64,000 bases of DNA. Origin: Gloeophyllum trabeum ATCC 11539. Its lineage: Eukaryota; Basidiomycota; Agaricomycetes; Gloeophyllales; Gloeophyllaceae. Under the pieces are notes generated by a model. The model made no database searches and was not told the origin of the DNA. It worked only from the letters and a program-made list of their open reading frames with translations. The position numbers and the translations under genes were made by a program. Shown one piece after another: positions 22,928 through 33,799 of the stretch. The first letter of the stretch is position 1. Each line of letters opens with the position of its first letter. The DNA lies in NCBI RefSeq assembly GCF_000344685.1, contig NW_006920427.1:396548-460547 (forward strand). Direction: 5' to 3'.

Positions 22928-24684
22928 ATGCCTTTGCAGAAAGCACTACTTATCGCTATCGATTACCGCGGTAAGGATGCACTGGTAGGACCCGGGCACG
23001 GCGTTTACGAACTCAAGGAATTACTACTTGGTACGCCCTCCATTACTTCCAGCGTTGTCGGTACCTCCAGGCAGCCAATGTTAACTGCGTCATACAGGTC
23101 AATATGGCTACAGGGAAGAGAACATTACTCTCATGATTGACCACGAGGATCGGCCAAGCTGGCTACGACCAAGAAAAAACAACATTGTGAGTACACGCTT
23201 GAGAATTGAAAGTCGGAGGTAATAAGCGGTATCCCTAGAAGCGACAGGCTGCCAAACTAGTTGAAAATGCTTGTTGCGGTGACAAGTTCTTCTTTTATTG
23301 CATGTTCCAAATTTGTGTCCATTATGAGTCAACTCACTTACTTTTGCAGTCGCGGGGCATGCATCTCAAGAGCCTGCTGACAATGATCCCAATGAGGAGG
23401 ATGGTCAGGACGAAGGTAGATATATTTTCTGGTCATTTGTCATCCGGCGCTCTGAGCACCTTGAAGAGCTTCTTGCCGAGGACGGCCTCCCTATCCGTGA
23501 CAATGTATGATACTTCTCATTAGAGTATCACATTCTTATTTTCATCAGGACCTACGGGCCCTACTCGTCGACCCACTTCCAGCAGGAAGTAGTCTCGTGG
23601 TGAGTATCTGATTATCTGGGATAATCATTAGACTAACCGGGGGGCGTAGGCGATATTGGACACATGTCATTCTGCGACAATGCTAGGTAAAGTTACTGTT
23701 TTATGGGATGTATTCGCTGCTAATCAGCTCCGGGATCTGGAATAAAGACCTGGAGCACTATCATTGCAATGCACCTTGGAATCCTGCGAGGAAGACCTCA
23801 CCCATAGGTATGCCCTGCTTTGCTAACTCATGACTGACGTACCGTCCATAACCTTCTGACTGAATAGCACCTTATGATCTGGCTGGTAAATTTAGGGAAA
23901 TCCCTCCACTTGTCACAGTTGACTGAGGCACATGCTTGATATGCAGTACTTCGCCATCATCCAGCACCGGATTCTCGTCCGTCATTCCTTCATCGAAGAA
24001 GTAGCTCGTCATCTTCTTTGGGTCGCAGAATGTCTTGGGCATCTCCACCTGCGATCAATACAGAAGATTCATGGACTAGGATTATATGCACAGGCGACTG
24101 CCCTCAGATTGATAATGAAGTAGCCAACGTTGTAAGCTCCAGTAGAATGCTGAGTGCTGTCTCGTGCTCACTGCATCCTGGACCGTGATGTAGGTCTCAA
24201 TATCGGCCTGCATGGATTCTCAGCTTTGCTGGGAGGATTCCGCCGGAAATTCTATTACTCATGTGAGCCCCGTGCTACACCTAATTCTGGTTTCCGACGC
24301 CAGATTCACTAGGTTTTGGTGAATTATTTGAGGAACAATCCAGACAGCACTTTGTACGAGGTGGTTCTGGAACTCAGGTAGGAAGTCTCAGTGATCGCCT
24401 TTGTTTCAGGAATAACCTGCATCATGGATAGTCGTAAGCTCCAGCGGGTAGGATGGGAGGTTGAACGACAACAATCCATAGAAGGTGATCCTATGAATCC
24501 CGGACAGGTCTATCAGCTCCCGCAGGTCAGTTTAAGCTTGTCTCCCTTGCTAACTCACGACTCAGCGCCATTCATTATATAGATCGGAAGCCACTGCACT
24601 CTCGTGAGTAGCTTCCTCAGAAGCCTTTATGAACGCCTCACTTATGACATTTTCCAGGACTTGGATAGCCCGTTCATCCTGTAG
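22928..24684 (+). CDS. Caspase-domain (metacaspase-like) protein, copy A
   Basis: Fourteen exons close exactly to 344 aa: 22928-23030, 23098-23186, 23239-23299, 23350-23504, 23549-23599, 23650-23686, 23748-23807, 23868-23885, 23947-24131, 24194-24262, 24313-24377, 24432-24525, 24583-24603 and 24658-24684. Exons 3-7, 10 and 11 match copy C in length (61, 155, 51, 37, 60, 69 and 65 nt). The fold opens with KALLIAIDY. The catalytic His is in FAGHASQ (His88), diverged from the usual GHG. The Cys is in DTCHSATML (Cys159), where the usual HSG has become HSA. ISACMDSQLCWED is the conserved late strand of type I metacaspases. There is no N-terminal prodomain. Intron 3 has a GC donor (GCATGT) where copies B and C have GT. 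Both dyad residues remain, but the changed loops suggest altered activity. Confidence 0.8.
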
Positions 24685-25120
24685 AGTACAGGAGAGAGCG
24701 AATCCTGATGCAGAAGTCCCTCACCATGGCTGTCAAGCTGCGTCCGTCCGGACTACACAATATAGCAGCAATTTTTATGTCGCAGATTTAGCTTCACCAA
24801 TGCGCCGTGGTGGATACTAGAAGTGTGCAATCGCAGCGCATGCGCCATGTGAGAACCTCATCTCCCAGTCCACGAACGCCCGCGATCAATCCCTTTGAGA
24901 AAGCCAAATGCTGCACATAAGAAGCCATGCTAGCGAAAATGTTTCGGTCTCGCAATACCAGAGCTTCATAGAGACATAACCATTTCCGAGATGGCGTTGA
25001 TTCATAACCTCCAGGTTGCGCGACTTCTTACGTGCCTCAAGTCTGAGATTCGCGTAATGTATGCTGTTCTGTGGGTCCATGCTGTGAGGGATAAGACAGA
25101 CACAGCCAGGTTGAAGGACA
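24685..25120. other. Intergenic stretch between caspase-domain copies A and B
   Basis: No coding signal; short open frames on the minus strand look spurious. Confidence 0.4.
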
Positions 25121-25127
25121 TATAAAG
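25121..25127 (+). promoter_or_regulatory. TATA box of caspase-domain copy B
   Basis: TATAAAG lies 40-46 bp before the ATG at 25167; a similar TATAAAG precedes copy C, indicating a duplicated promoter. Confidence 0.5.
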
Positions 25128-25166
25128 TGGTGCGACTGGCTCGCTTTTCCTTTCACGAGATCTGCT

Positions 25167-27166
25167 ATGAAATCTGTCGACGGAAAGCCCTTGGACGGCA
25201 AACAGGCCACCTGCAGAGGAAAGGCGTCTGGGGAAGGAAAGAAAGCGCTCCTTATCGGTATTGCATACGGAGACGGAAGCGAGGATAGCTTGCAAGGGAC
25301 CAGTAGTGACGTGCAAGAAGTCTTTAATTTGTTTCGTGGTAAGTCACGCTGTATCCCGCTACAGCAAAACAGCTCACTTGGCGTAGGCTCTGGCTTCCGT
25401 GGGGAGGACATAGTTGTCATGAAGGAGAGAGACGTCCTTTCAGATCTCATCCCCACCCGGAAAGATATCGTGAGCATGGATACCGGGACTTGCAACCCTT
25501 GAGATGCCGTGATAGACATGACCATACCTCAATAGGACTCGCATATTCACGTACTCGTCGACGGGCTACGCCCCGGCGACATGGCGGTCTTCTACTGTGT
25601 CTATTCAGTCGGCCAGCAGTTTCATACCCACTTTTTGGAGACAGACGCAGGCCATGGAGATCACGATCCAGAATTATGTGAAGAAGAGGAAGACATACAT
25701 GAAGAACGTAGTCATCTATGAACACGCCGTGGTGTCCCTCCGGATAATAGGTCTGGTCACCTACGACCGGGAGTGGCTTTCGGATAGGGTATGGCTGTTA
25801 GATCCCAGGCAAGACGGAGTGTGCAGGCTGACATCGCGAATACCAGGATCCCCGCAGGGACCTGGTAGATGCCCTCCCCGACGGGGCTACTCTCTTGGTA
25901 AATGGTGATTTCGTTTCTGAGCTGACGGTTAAGCTTACTCAGTATCCCAACTCAGGCTATTTTCAACTGCTGCCACTCGGGAACAAATCTGAGTAGGCTT
26001 ATTTAACCTCAGGCATATCGTAAGATCTTCTCTGATATCCCTTCAGACTTGGAACCCAATTGCTGCAACGTCGTGTGGAACTGGAAAGAGGGTGGCGACA
26101 GGGGTGAGCGCGGCAACGGCAAATTGCAAATTGGGCTTACCTTTTCTGCAGCAGAAATACGAAGAGGAGCCATTTCGATCTCTGCGATCAAGGCCGAAGG
26201 TTAACGAAGCGCTAGAGAGTCATACACGGAGTTATTCGCAAGACCCTTGCCGCTTTCCACATACGCATCCCAGGCACACTTACGGCAGGGACAAATAAGA
26301 CGTAGGACAGAGGCACTGACAGTCGACACTTACTTAGAGCGCGTTGAAACATCGATATTCCACGACGACTTCGGATGTCCCCAGTTGGCATACATTATAC
26401 ATGCGGTGGCGACTGCCCTCCAAGCTCTCAGCCAGCGTGGGCTGTAAGTACAGCGGCGCTTACGTCTCAGAAACGACGTTCCTCTTGAGCTAAACGTTCT
26501 CCAACACCCCGCAGAGGAGGCTGACAACGTTCCTATCGCAGGTTTGCTTTTCTGCATGTAAGGGCGGCCATGAAGCTCACGAAGGCCCAGGCGGCGACCT
26601 GTTCACCGACGTAGGTGTCTTCCTTTCTCCGATCAAACCCCCCTTTGACTGTGTCTACCGATGGTGTCAGGCATTCGTGAAGGCGCTGAGAAAGAACCCC
26701 ATCGGGACTTGATCCGCAACATCTGGTACGTTCAGCGCGGCACCCTTCTGCGCCGATCTCATCACGACGCGTTAGCACGCGTTATCACGAACACATCAGA
26801 CTCATGCGAGAATATGAGAAATGCAGCCGGCCAGCGAGGAGCACCTCCTGGAAACCCCTCGACCCTGATGGGCCCCCCAGGCCTGGCTTCTCTGATCCTC
26901 AGGTAAGTGTGTATACCTTCGAGTGACCCTTGTCTGTCGCACTGATGTGCGAATATGGGGGCAGCTGAGTAGTAACGAAACGCTCGTAAGTCTCAAATGT
27001 TTCTAGGTTGACTCCATATTCAATCCTTCGCAGAACATGGATAGCCGCTTGAACCTCGGAAGTTTCGTCCGGCGGCAGAGCTTTGACTGTTTCATGCTTC
27101 GGTGAGTACTTTGGTCTTGCTTGGTCTTGCTAAGGTGGATGCTTAGACTCACCTGGTACTAGATGA
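25167..27166 (+). pseudogene. Caspase-domain protein, copy B, broken
   Basis: The exon order follows copy C: 25167-25338, 25387-25469, 25536-25596 and 25646 onward. KALLIGIAY, YAGHGDH (catalytic His) and FNCCHSGTNL (catalytic Cys, first Asp changed to Asn) are all kept. Several lesions follow. The exon starting at 25646 keeps frame only if an extra 45-nt intron (25695-25739) is spliced. The exon starting at 26152 meets TAA at 26202-26204. About 7 nt are missing near 26370 relative to copy C. A further small deletion near 26690 shifts the frame before HRDLIRNIW. The tail through MREYE, TSWK and SDPQ to a 4-nt last exon at 27163-27166 is still recognisable. It most likely encodes at best a truncated caspase domain. 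Sequencing error cannot explain all lesions at once. Recent decay after tandem duplication is the simplest reading. Confidence 0.7.
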
Positions 27167-27458
27167 TGCGCATCTAGGTGATTGCGATAGCCTGCTTGAA
27201 CGCTAACAGGATTCTGCAGGGACGTGGACTTCTGATCATACAGACCCTGCACACCATACTACATTTATACCCTGTAAACTTCGCGCAATCTGATCCACGT
27301 AGATATCGAAGATGCGTGAATAACCTCGGTCAGAAACCCTTGCCAGTGGAGTGTTCGAACCAGTCTAGCAGGCAGGGATAACGCAAGCAAGATGCACGAG
27401 ACGTGTAGAAGTGTCTCGTAAGCCAAGGTATACCATTCTAAGGAGACGATCTTCATAG

Positions 27459-27592
27459 TATGTGCAAAATCCAGGCGCCGTCCGCTCGATCTCTCAAGCT
27501 GTCCGACAACCCGCCAAACATATATCGTCCCATTAAGAAGTCGATCCGCCTCACGCCTACCTCCTTCTCCTCCCCATACTCCTTGGGCGTCG
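27459..27592 (-). pseudogene. 133-bp remnant of the C-terminal end of a DUF6699 gene
   Basis: The segment aligns without gaps to 30380-30513, the last codons and terminator region of the intact DUF6699 gene next to copy C. The constant offset is 2921 bp. It encodes the GVRRIDFLMGR-like end of the domain on the minus strand. Similarity stops abruptly after GGGCGTC. It marks the edge of the tandem duplication that produced copies B and C. Confidence 0.8.
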
Positions 27593-27998
27593 TCGATCTC
27601 TCAGTGCTTCAGCATCTGCAGTTTTGAGAATATTCCCTCAAGAAAGTAATGCTACGCCGGTCAAGTCGAGTGACATAGCTGAATCCATATGTGATTAAGG
27701 AGTAAACTTCGTAGCATTGCATTGCATTCCGTGAAGCGCTGTATTAATGGCCATGAACGACAGGTTGTGGTATATTCGCGCGGAGGTAACTCTGTCCCTT
27801 TCCGCCTCGCCATGCAATGGGAAGCCATCATTGGCCAGTCCTTTACTTCAAGTCGCGCTCATACCAATGTGCTTCTCCCTGCGCTGCCCTCAAGCTCAGC
27901 TGAATGTGTAGGCTTCTGCGCGGAATGTCGTGAACCGCATCGGCGGGGAGAAGGGGGCTATGCAGGAAGCCATGCTTTCTGTAATAGCCACCCGTCGT

Positions 27999-28005
27999 TA
28001 TAAAG
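27999..28005 (+). promoter_or_regulatory. TATA box of caspase-domain copy C
   Basis: TATAAAG lies 75-81 bp before the ATG at 28080. Confidence 0.5.
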
Positions 28006-28079
28006 CGGACAGGGTTAGTACGACCCCGTTCGCTTTACAGGCCACATTTGAACCCTCTTTCCAGCTGCCTTCATGTGCT

Positions 28080-30094
28080 ATGGCGTCCCGGGAAGCAAGG
28101 AAGAAGGCCCTTCTTATAGGCATCAGATACCAGGCCGAAACCGAAGTGTGTCTGAACCAAGCACACAGCGACGTGCAGAAAATGGAACACTTACTCTGTC
28201 GTAGTAAGTCTCGGTATCATGATCCTTCTTGTTGAACCTTCTCGATCCGGATTCAGACTACGGATTCCGGAAAGAAGACGTGGTAGTCATGAAGGATGGT
28301 TCGAAGAGCCGGCATCTTATCCCCACTAGGGAGAATATCGTACGCACATGCTCCAGAGGTCTGCGCACTGCGATGCACAGAATAATATGAAATGCTTCTT
28401 CCACAGGTTACGCAGATTCGGGATCTCGTGAATGGGATCTTCGAGGGAGACCTGGTAGTTTTCTACTGTGCGTTGCCAGCGTCCACAATTACATTTATGA
28501 TCTGCCATCTGATAAATATACACAAATAGATGCAGGCCATGGCGATCAATCGTCTGATGTATGTGAATACGAAGAAGACTTACACGCGGAATGTCCGTCG
28601 CTTTATGTCGCTTCACCTCTATCCACCCCAACTGACATTGGCACAGACTTGGTGACGTGCGACGAGCAACAACTGACAGACGCGGTACGTCGAGGTCCGT
28701 TTGTATGGGAAATACAGCATGCGCTCATGACACGACATTTAGGACCTTCGCAAGTATCTTGTAGACACGCTGCCCAACGGGGCCCATCTTCTGGTATGCC
28801 GGCGCTCTTGAATCCGGAGGAATCGATTATGTTTACTTCCGTGCGCTACCCAGGCTATCTTTGACTGTTGTCATTCAGGAACAATGCTGAGTACGTGAAT
28901 CTCTTGCTCTGTATGTTAAGAGGCGGGGTTCCCTCATTTCTTATAGACCTGGAGCACAACCGGTGCAACAGAGCATGGGATTGGAAAGCCTGGAGAGCTA
29001 AAAGGGGTACGAGGATTGAGTCCGATGTCCATTAACATACGGCAAAAGCAGCTGACACTTTTCACCCGGCAGGACTCAGTCAACACCAGGTCCATCGGCG
29101 CCGCAGCACAATACACACTTATACGATAGGAGACACCGGTGCCGACTTCTTGAAGACCGCCCAACTCAATTCCATATCGCACTGTCTACAACAGAACAGT
29201 GTGCAACGAAAACGACAAGGAAGCAAGACAATGAGACTTACAGTCGACACACATTTGACGCGTCTCCCGGCGTCGGTATTTGGCGAGGATCTAGGGCTGC
29301 AGATGTCCCCAGGCGCCATGCGTTATGCATGCAGTGGGGATTGCCCACCAAGCCCAGAAGCAGCGACTGTTGTGAGTATAGCGGTGCTTGCGGGTCGCGA
29401 TCACATTTATTCCTGAGCCTCCGGAGCCAGAATCCGCATTGGAGGCTAACGAACGTTCTTCGGTGCAGGTTTGCATTTCTGCATGCATGGACAGCCACGA
29501 AACTCTCGAAGGGCCATGCGGCGGCTTTCTAACAGACGTACGTGTATCCTGTCATTCAGCCTACAACAAATCTTTGAGCGTATTCCCTCTCGGACAATAT
29601 CAGGCATTGGTGACGATATTACAGAAGAAGCCCAACCCAACGTACCGAGATTTGATGATCAGCATTTGGTACGTCCGCAGCACTCTTCTGCGTCGTTTAG
29701 CTCAAGAGGAGCCAGGAGGGAATATCACGGATCTATCAAACGTATGCGAGAATATGAGAACTTGATAGTTCGCCGACCAACCAGGAGGACCTCATGGAAG
29801 CGTCTAGACCCTGACAATCCTCCTCCGCCTGGCTACTCTGATCCTCAGGTAAGCGTGTATACCTTGGGTCATCTAGAGTGTCGAGCTTATTGCGAATATC
29901 AGCTGAGTAGTAACAGAACGCTCGTGAGTCTCAAATCCATGATGATCCATTCGATGCTCAAGTGTTCGCAGGACATGGGCAGTCGTCTGAACCTTGGGAA
30001 TTTCATCCAAGAGCCAGGCTCTGAAAGTTTCATGTTGACGTGAGTATTCTGGTCATGCCAAGGATAATATTTAGACTTACTTCCTACTAGATGA
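28080..30094 (+). CDS. Caspase-domain (metacaspase-like) protein, copy C
   Basis: Thirteen exons close exactly to 407 aa: 28080-28203, 28257-28339, 28407-28467, 28530-28684, 28743-28793, 28854-28890, 28947-29006, 29073-29371, 29469-29537, 29604-29668, 29701-29848, 29972-30039 and 30091-30094. Marks in order are KALLIGIRY, YGFRKEDVVVMKD, FYYAGHGDQ with catalytic His93, AIFDCCHSGTML with catalytic Cys164, and VCISACMDSHETLEG, the conserved late strand of the C14 fold. Type I metacaspases cleave after Arg/Lys and act in stress, protein quality control and regulated cell death. Here the usual N-terminal Gln/Pro-rich or zinc-finger prodomain is missing, as in many Agaricomycete expansions. The TGA stop is created across the last splice junction, so retaining the last intron gives a different end. 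The C-terminal 110 residues (MREYE...TSWKRLDPDN...SDPQ) are specific to this local family. Confidence 0.88.
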
Positions 30095-30374
30095 TGCGCA
30101 TCTTGGTAATTGTGATGGCGCACTCGATGCAGCCACAACTCTGCATGGATATGGACGTTCAATCGTATGGACCCTGAGCACTCATACTGCATATATACCC
30201 TGTAAACCTTGGGCAAATTGATCGATGTAAACATTCAAGACATCCGAACTACCTTAATCAAGAATCCTTCCAGTGCCTGAATCAGTCCAACAGACGAGGG
30301 TGACGCAAGCCAGGTGGACAAGTGGTATGAGGGGTAGCCCCAAACCAAAGCGTGTCATTCAGCCCGGAGACAGA

Positions 30375-31370
30375 TCACAGAATGTGCAAAATCCAGGTGC
30401 CGCTTGCTCGATCTCTCAAGCTGGCCGACAACCCGGCGAACATATGTCGTCCCATTAAGAAGTCGATCCGCCTCACGCCTACCTTCTTCTCCTCTTCATA
30501 CTCCTTGGGCGTCTGGCAGCGGTGGCACCTCGCTCGATAAGCCGCGTGAACGTGGAACGATCGCCCGGCATCAAGCGCCGCGAACTCCTCGTCAGTGACT
30601 GGCGTCTGCAGGGATCGGTATATGCATCGCAGTACATCCGCAACGTGCACTGTCTCGTGCACGTTGCTCTTTACCCAGATCGTCCAGGGGAGTCGTTCGC
30701 TGCTAAGTGTCAAGTCTGTTGAAGGCGGGTAAGTTGCTTCCGCCGCCCAGACCCCGCGGGATGCCTGCATGTCCGGCAGGGCGTTCTCATCCACCGGTAC
30801 ACTCTCCGGAGTTGGAGGGAGCGACATATCGAAGAAGATGACGGGATATTGATGATGCGCGAGGCTCAAGTGAATCTGAGGCTGGTAATTGCCAAACGAT
30901 GCAGCATGCGCCGATGGACCCTGACGATCATCGTGAGCGTAGATTAGCAGGAATGGAGCCTCTAAGTCGCATACCGCTCCGTTTCCATACTTATAGATCG
31001 ATAAGATCCTCTTGATCCACTCGTCCGTCGTCTCCAGTTCTTGCACGGCCATCCGGACAACGTCTTTCCTTCTGATCCTTATCCCGTCGTCGTTCCTCGT
31101 ATCGACACTATCAAGCTCCTCTAGCAGCCGGCTGAGCTGATCCGTGAATGCATGCAAAGCGGCATTATTGGCAGTATGCGGTAGATTGGGAGCATCCGCT
31201 GGAAGCGGCCTGCCAGACGGCCAAACCTTCGCCGCCGAGTCCGCAACACTCAAGTTGACGGCGATGGTCTCCCCCCTTGGACCCACAACATCTATCTGTG
31301 CCGGAGGCACGAATGCGTTCAAAATCTGCAACAATGTCGCTTCCAGCCGCTCGATCTCCGCATAGGCCAT
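30375..31370 (-). CDS. DUF6699-domain protein with N-terminal helical region
   Basis: A single exon of 332 codons (331 aa) starts at the ATG at 31370. The frame is open further upstream, but that part is translated 5' leader with odd composition. The N-terminal third is helical (IERLEATLLQILNAFV, then LSRLLEELDSVDTRNDDGIRIRRKDVVRMAVQEL). It resembles a BAG domain: the D-S-V-D-T and R-x-R-R-K-x-V-x-R pattern is typical, though this is only a motif-level match. The C-terminal half is a DUF6699 domain: VIFFDMSLPP, then PWTIWV, VHVADVLRCIYRSLQTPVTDEEF and GVRRIDFLMGR.MFAGL. DUF6699 is widespread and expanded in Agaricomycetes with no known function. The gene converges on caspase-domain copy C, with 280 bp between the stops, and its 3' end was duplicated together with that gene. 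Confidence 0.8.
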   Translation of the reverse strand: MAYAEIERLEATLLQILNAFVPPAQIDVVGPRGETIAVNLSVADSAAKVWPSGRPLPADAPNLPHTANNAALHAFTDQLSRLLEELDSVDTRNDDGIRIRRKDVVRMAVQELETTDEWIKRILSIYKYGNGAVCDLEAPFLLIYAHDDRQGPSAHAASFGNYQPQIHLSLAHHQYPVIFFDMSLPPTPESVPVDENALPDMQASRGVWAAEATYPPSTDLTLSSERLPWTIWVKSNVHETVHVADVLRCIYRSLQTPVTDEEFAALDAGRSFHVHAAYRARCHRCQTPKEYEEEKKVGVRRIDFLMGRHMFAGLSASLRDRASGTWILHIL

Positions 31371-31983
31371 TGCGAAACTTGGGTAGGTGGGATCCCGCTG
31401 TCGGTGCGGTGGAGTGCAGCGCAAGTGGCGGTGTGGTTCAGAAAGGTCTGGTAATGCAGTCAAAGCTGCGCAAGCAGTGTATGACAGCCTTGACTGCAGT
31501 GCAAGACCCTTCGGGTGGTGGGCGTCGGCAACGCCTCGTGGAAGGCAGTGGGACAGGCATAAGAGGAAGCCTGACACGTGATTTTCCACAGCCCACTTTG
31601 TGCTGGTCAGTATGTAGTAATCCTGGCGGCAAAATAGTATGAAAGGCACCGTATATGGCCGAGGCAAGAGGGAGTAAGCATACAGGATGGTACAACATGG
31701 CTCCAGACATTCCACCCAATTTTACAAATTTCTGTTCGTACAACTGCGCTCCGACCGTCGAGACCTGCAGTCACGATCGCACAATGGTCCAGTCGAAGCC
31801 AGTAATGAAATGAGAAGAGAAAGGCATGGTTTACAAGGGGAAACATACAAGCATGAAGCATAAGACGATTCGTGGTTACGTCGTGAGCGGTGAGCGGAGA
31901 AGGCATTCGTGTATTGCCGCCAAAAAGATGCGGAGAGCCTAAGTTGAGTTGAAATCAGGGACAATGTCGAAGCAACATTCGGT
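31371..31983. other. Intergenic stretch between DUF6699 gene and HMG-box gene
   Basis: Contains the promoter of the DUF6699 gene and the 3' end of the HMG-box transcript. No other coding signal. Confidence 0.45.
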
Positions 31984-33799
31984 TCACTGATAAACCGTGT
32001 TCTTGAACTTCATTGGGGTCCCATAGAAACCGTCGTCGAAGTCCAGAGGAGCCTGAGGCTTGTAATATTCATACCCGCTGGGAACCACATACGCCGCCTG
32101 GCCGGCAAACGCCTGGAAGCGCGTGTCGATTCCCTGGCACGCGAAGCCCGGGTAGCTCTCATAGCTGTCGGTGACAATAACAGGGCCGAGGGGCTGCGCG
32201 TACGGGCCCCCGAAACCGCACGCCACCGCCGCGTCGCCCGCCCAGCCTTGTAAAGAAGAGTACGGTGAGAGCGCAGGTGAATTATCCTGCACCTCATTCG
32301 CCAGGTAGTCACCCGACGTCAAGTCATCTTGGATGTATGACTGCGTGAAACGGCCATCTTCAGGCGAAATTTCACCAGTGAAGCGCTTGAAGTCGTCATC
32401 CCGACCGACTTGCACCCCATTCGCGGCATCGAAGGGAGCTAGATCCTACGAACATTGTTTTTTATTTAGTAAACATTAAGCAGTGTGAGAGGAGAAGAGA
32501 TGCTGCTTACGTCACTCCAGCCTGAGAGGACGTTCTCCTCTGCCATGTGGCCGAGAGCAGGCAAAGGTGAGGCAGGCGTCTCGATGACATTTCGGACGAG
32601 TGCAACGTCATTCTGGCCACGTGCGGAACCCTCGTGGTCATCGTCGATGGTCGAAACTGGCGAGAGACAGTCGAAGGAGGGCATCGGAGAGCCCTCGTAC
32701 GTATAAGGGCTGCTGTTGTCCTGCGAGGCTCGAACATCCGATATGGGCGCAGAAGCAGAGCGCTTGAACATCGCCGTCAGAGGCACTCTGAACCGTTCCG
32801 CGAAGGGATCAGGCGTCTGGCAGGCGCGATCGCCTTCAAACGCTCTCCTGGTAGCAACATTCTGGTGGTCCACAACGTCCTCTCTCTTGACGGACGAATC
32901 GACGACTTGCACGGCCGGAAGCGGCTTTCCCTGTCCAGTCCGAGTTCGCGCCGCAACTTTAGAGTTGCCCTTGCCACCGTTAGCTCCGGCGCCGAGGTCG
33001 TACTCCCGGATCGCCGCTTCCAAATCCGCACCCGTCTTCCCCTCGGCGAGCAAATCGGCTATCTTTGCGCACCTCTTCTCTCGGGAACGTTCTTCCTCTT
33101 CCGCCTCCCCCCTCCCCTTCCTATTATTGCGCTTTCTAGGCCCGTCCTTGACCTTGGCCAGAGCGTTGGCGCCGGGCTTAAATCGCCAGTCAGGATATTT
33201 CCTGCGGTGCTCTGCCTGAGCCCTGACGGCCTTCTCCTCCCATACTTCTCTCTCCTCACGAGGCAGCGCCTTCCAGTATTTGCCTTAATTTTGCGTTAAT
33301 GTCGGTCGTGGTGGGGTGGAAGCGTAGAATACAACACACCTATGATCTTCGAGAGCGTGCTGCGGTTTCCCTCGATTTTCTCGGTAACGTGTTGGGCACG
33401 TATGAACGAGGAGCGGAAGAGGATGAACGCGTTCGGCGGGCGCGGGATGTACCCCGCGTCGCGCTTCTTCGCGTGGGACGTGCGCTCTAACCCCGGCGAG
33501 CTGGGCGGGGTCGAGTAGACATCGTCGTCCGGGAGCAGCTCGAAACGCGTCGCGGGCTCCTCGGGCTCGTAGTCGGGGTTGAACGCGAGAGGCGACATGT
33601 TCGCCGCGAACGTGAACGTCATGGGCGGGCTCGGGTTGTCCACTAGCGGCGGCATGGGCATGGGGTTGTCCACGAGCGGAGGCATTCCGTCTGGCATACT
33701 CGTGTTCAGTGACTCGGCCCGGTTCAGCAGGAGTGAGCACTCACCGTCGTCGTCAAAGTCGTTCATGACAGCAGGCGGCATAACGCGTAAGCCAGCCAT
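31984..33799 (-). CDS. HMG-box (MATA/SOX type) transcription factor 1
   Basis: Three exons on the reverse strand close exactly to 564 aa: 33799-33340, 33283-32511 and 32445-31984. The HMG box spans about residues 117-187: YIPRPPNAFILFRSSF (helix 1 with the RPxNAFILFR signature), STLSKIIGKYWKALPREEREVWEEKA (helix 2), then AEHRRKYPDWRFKPG (helix 3). The first intron splits the box between G and K, a common position in this class. The flanking regions are disordered and acidic, with Pro/Met repeats near 38-56 (MPPLVDNPMPMPPLVDNP) and a basic stretch after the box (GPRKRNNRKGRG). This class binds the minor groove and includes fungal mating and pheromone-response regulators such as Prf1, Ste11 and MAT HMG proteins. 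Which of these it is cannot be told without phylogeny. Confidence 0.88.

Noticed and set aside
31371..31715. Upstream 115-residue extension of the DUF6699 open frame
   Set aside because: Composition is leader-like, no domain is visible, and the helical region starts right at the ATG at 31370.
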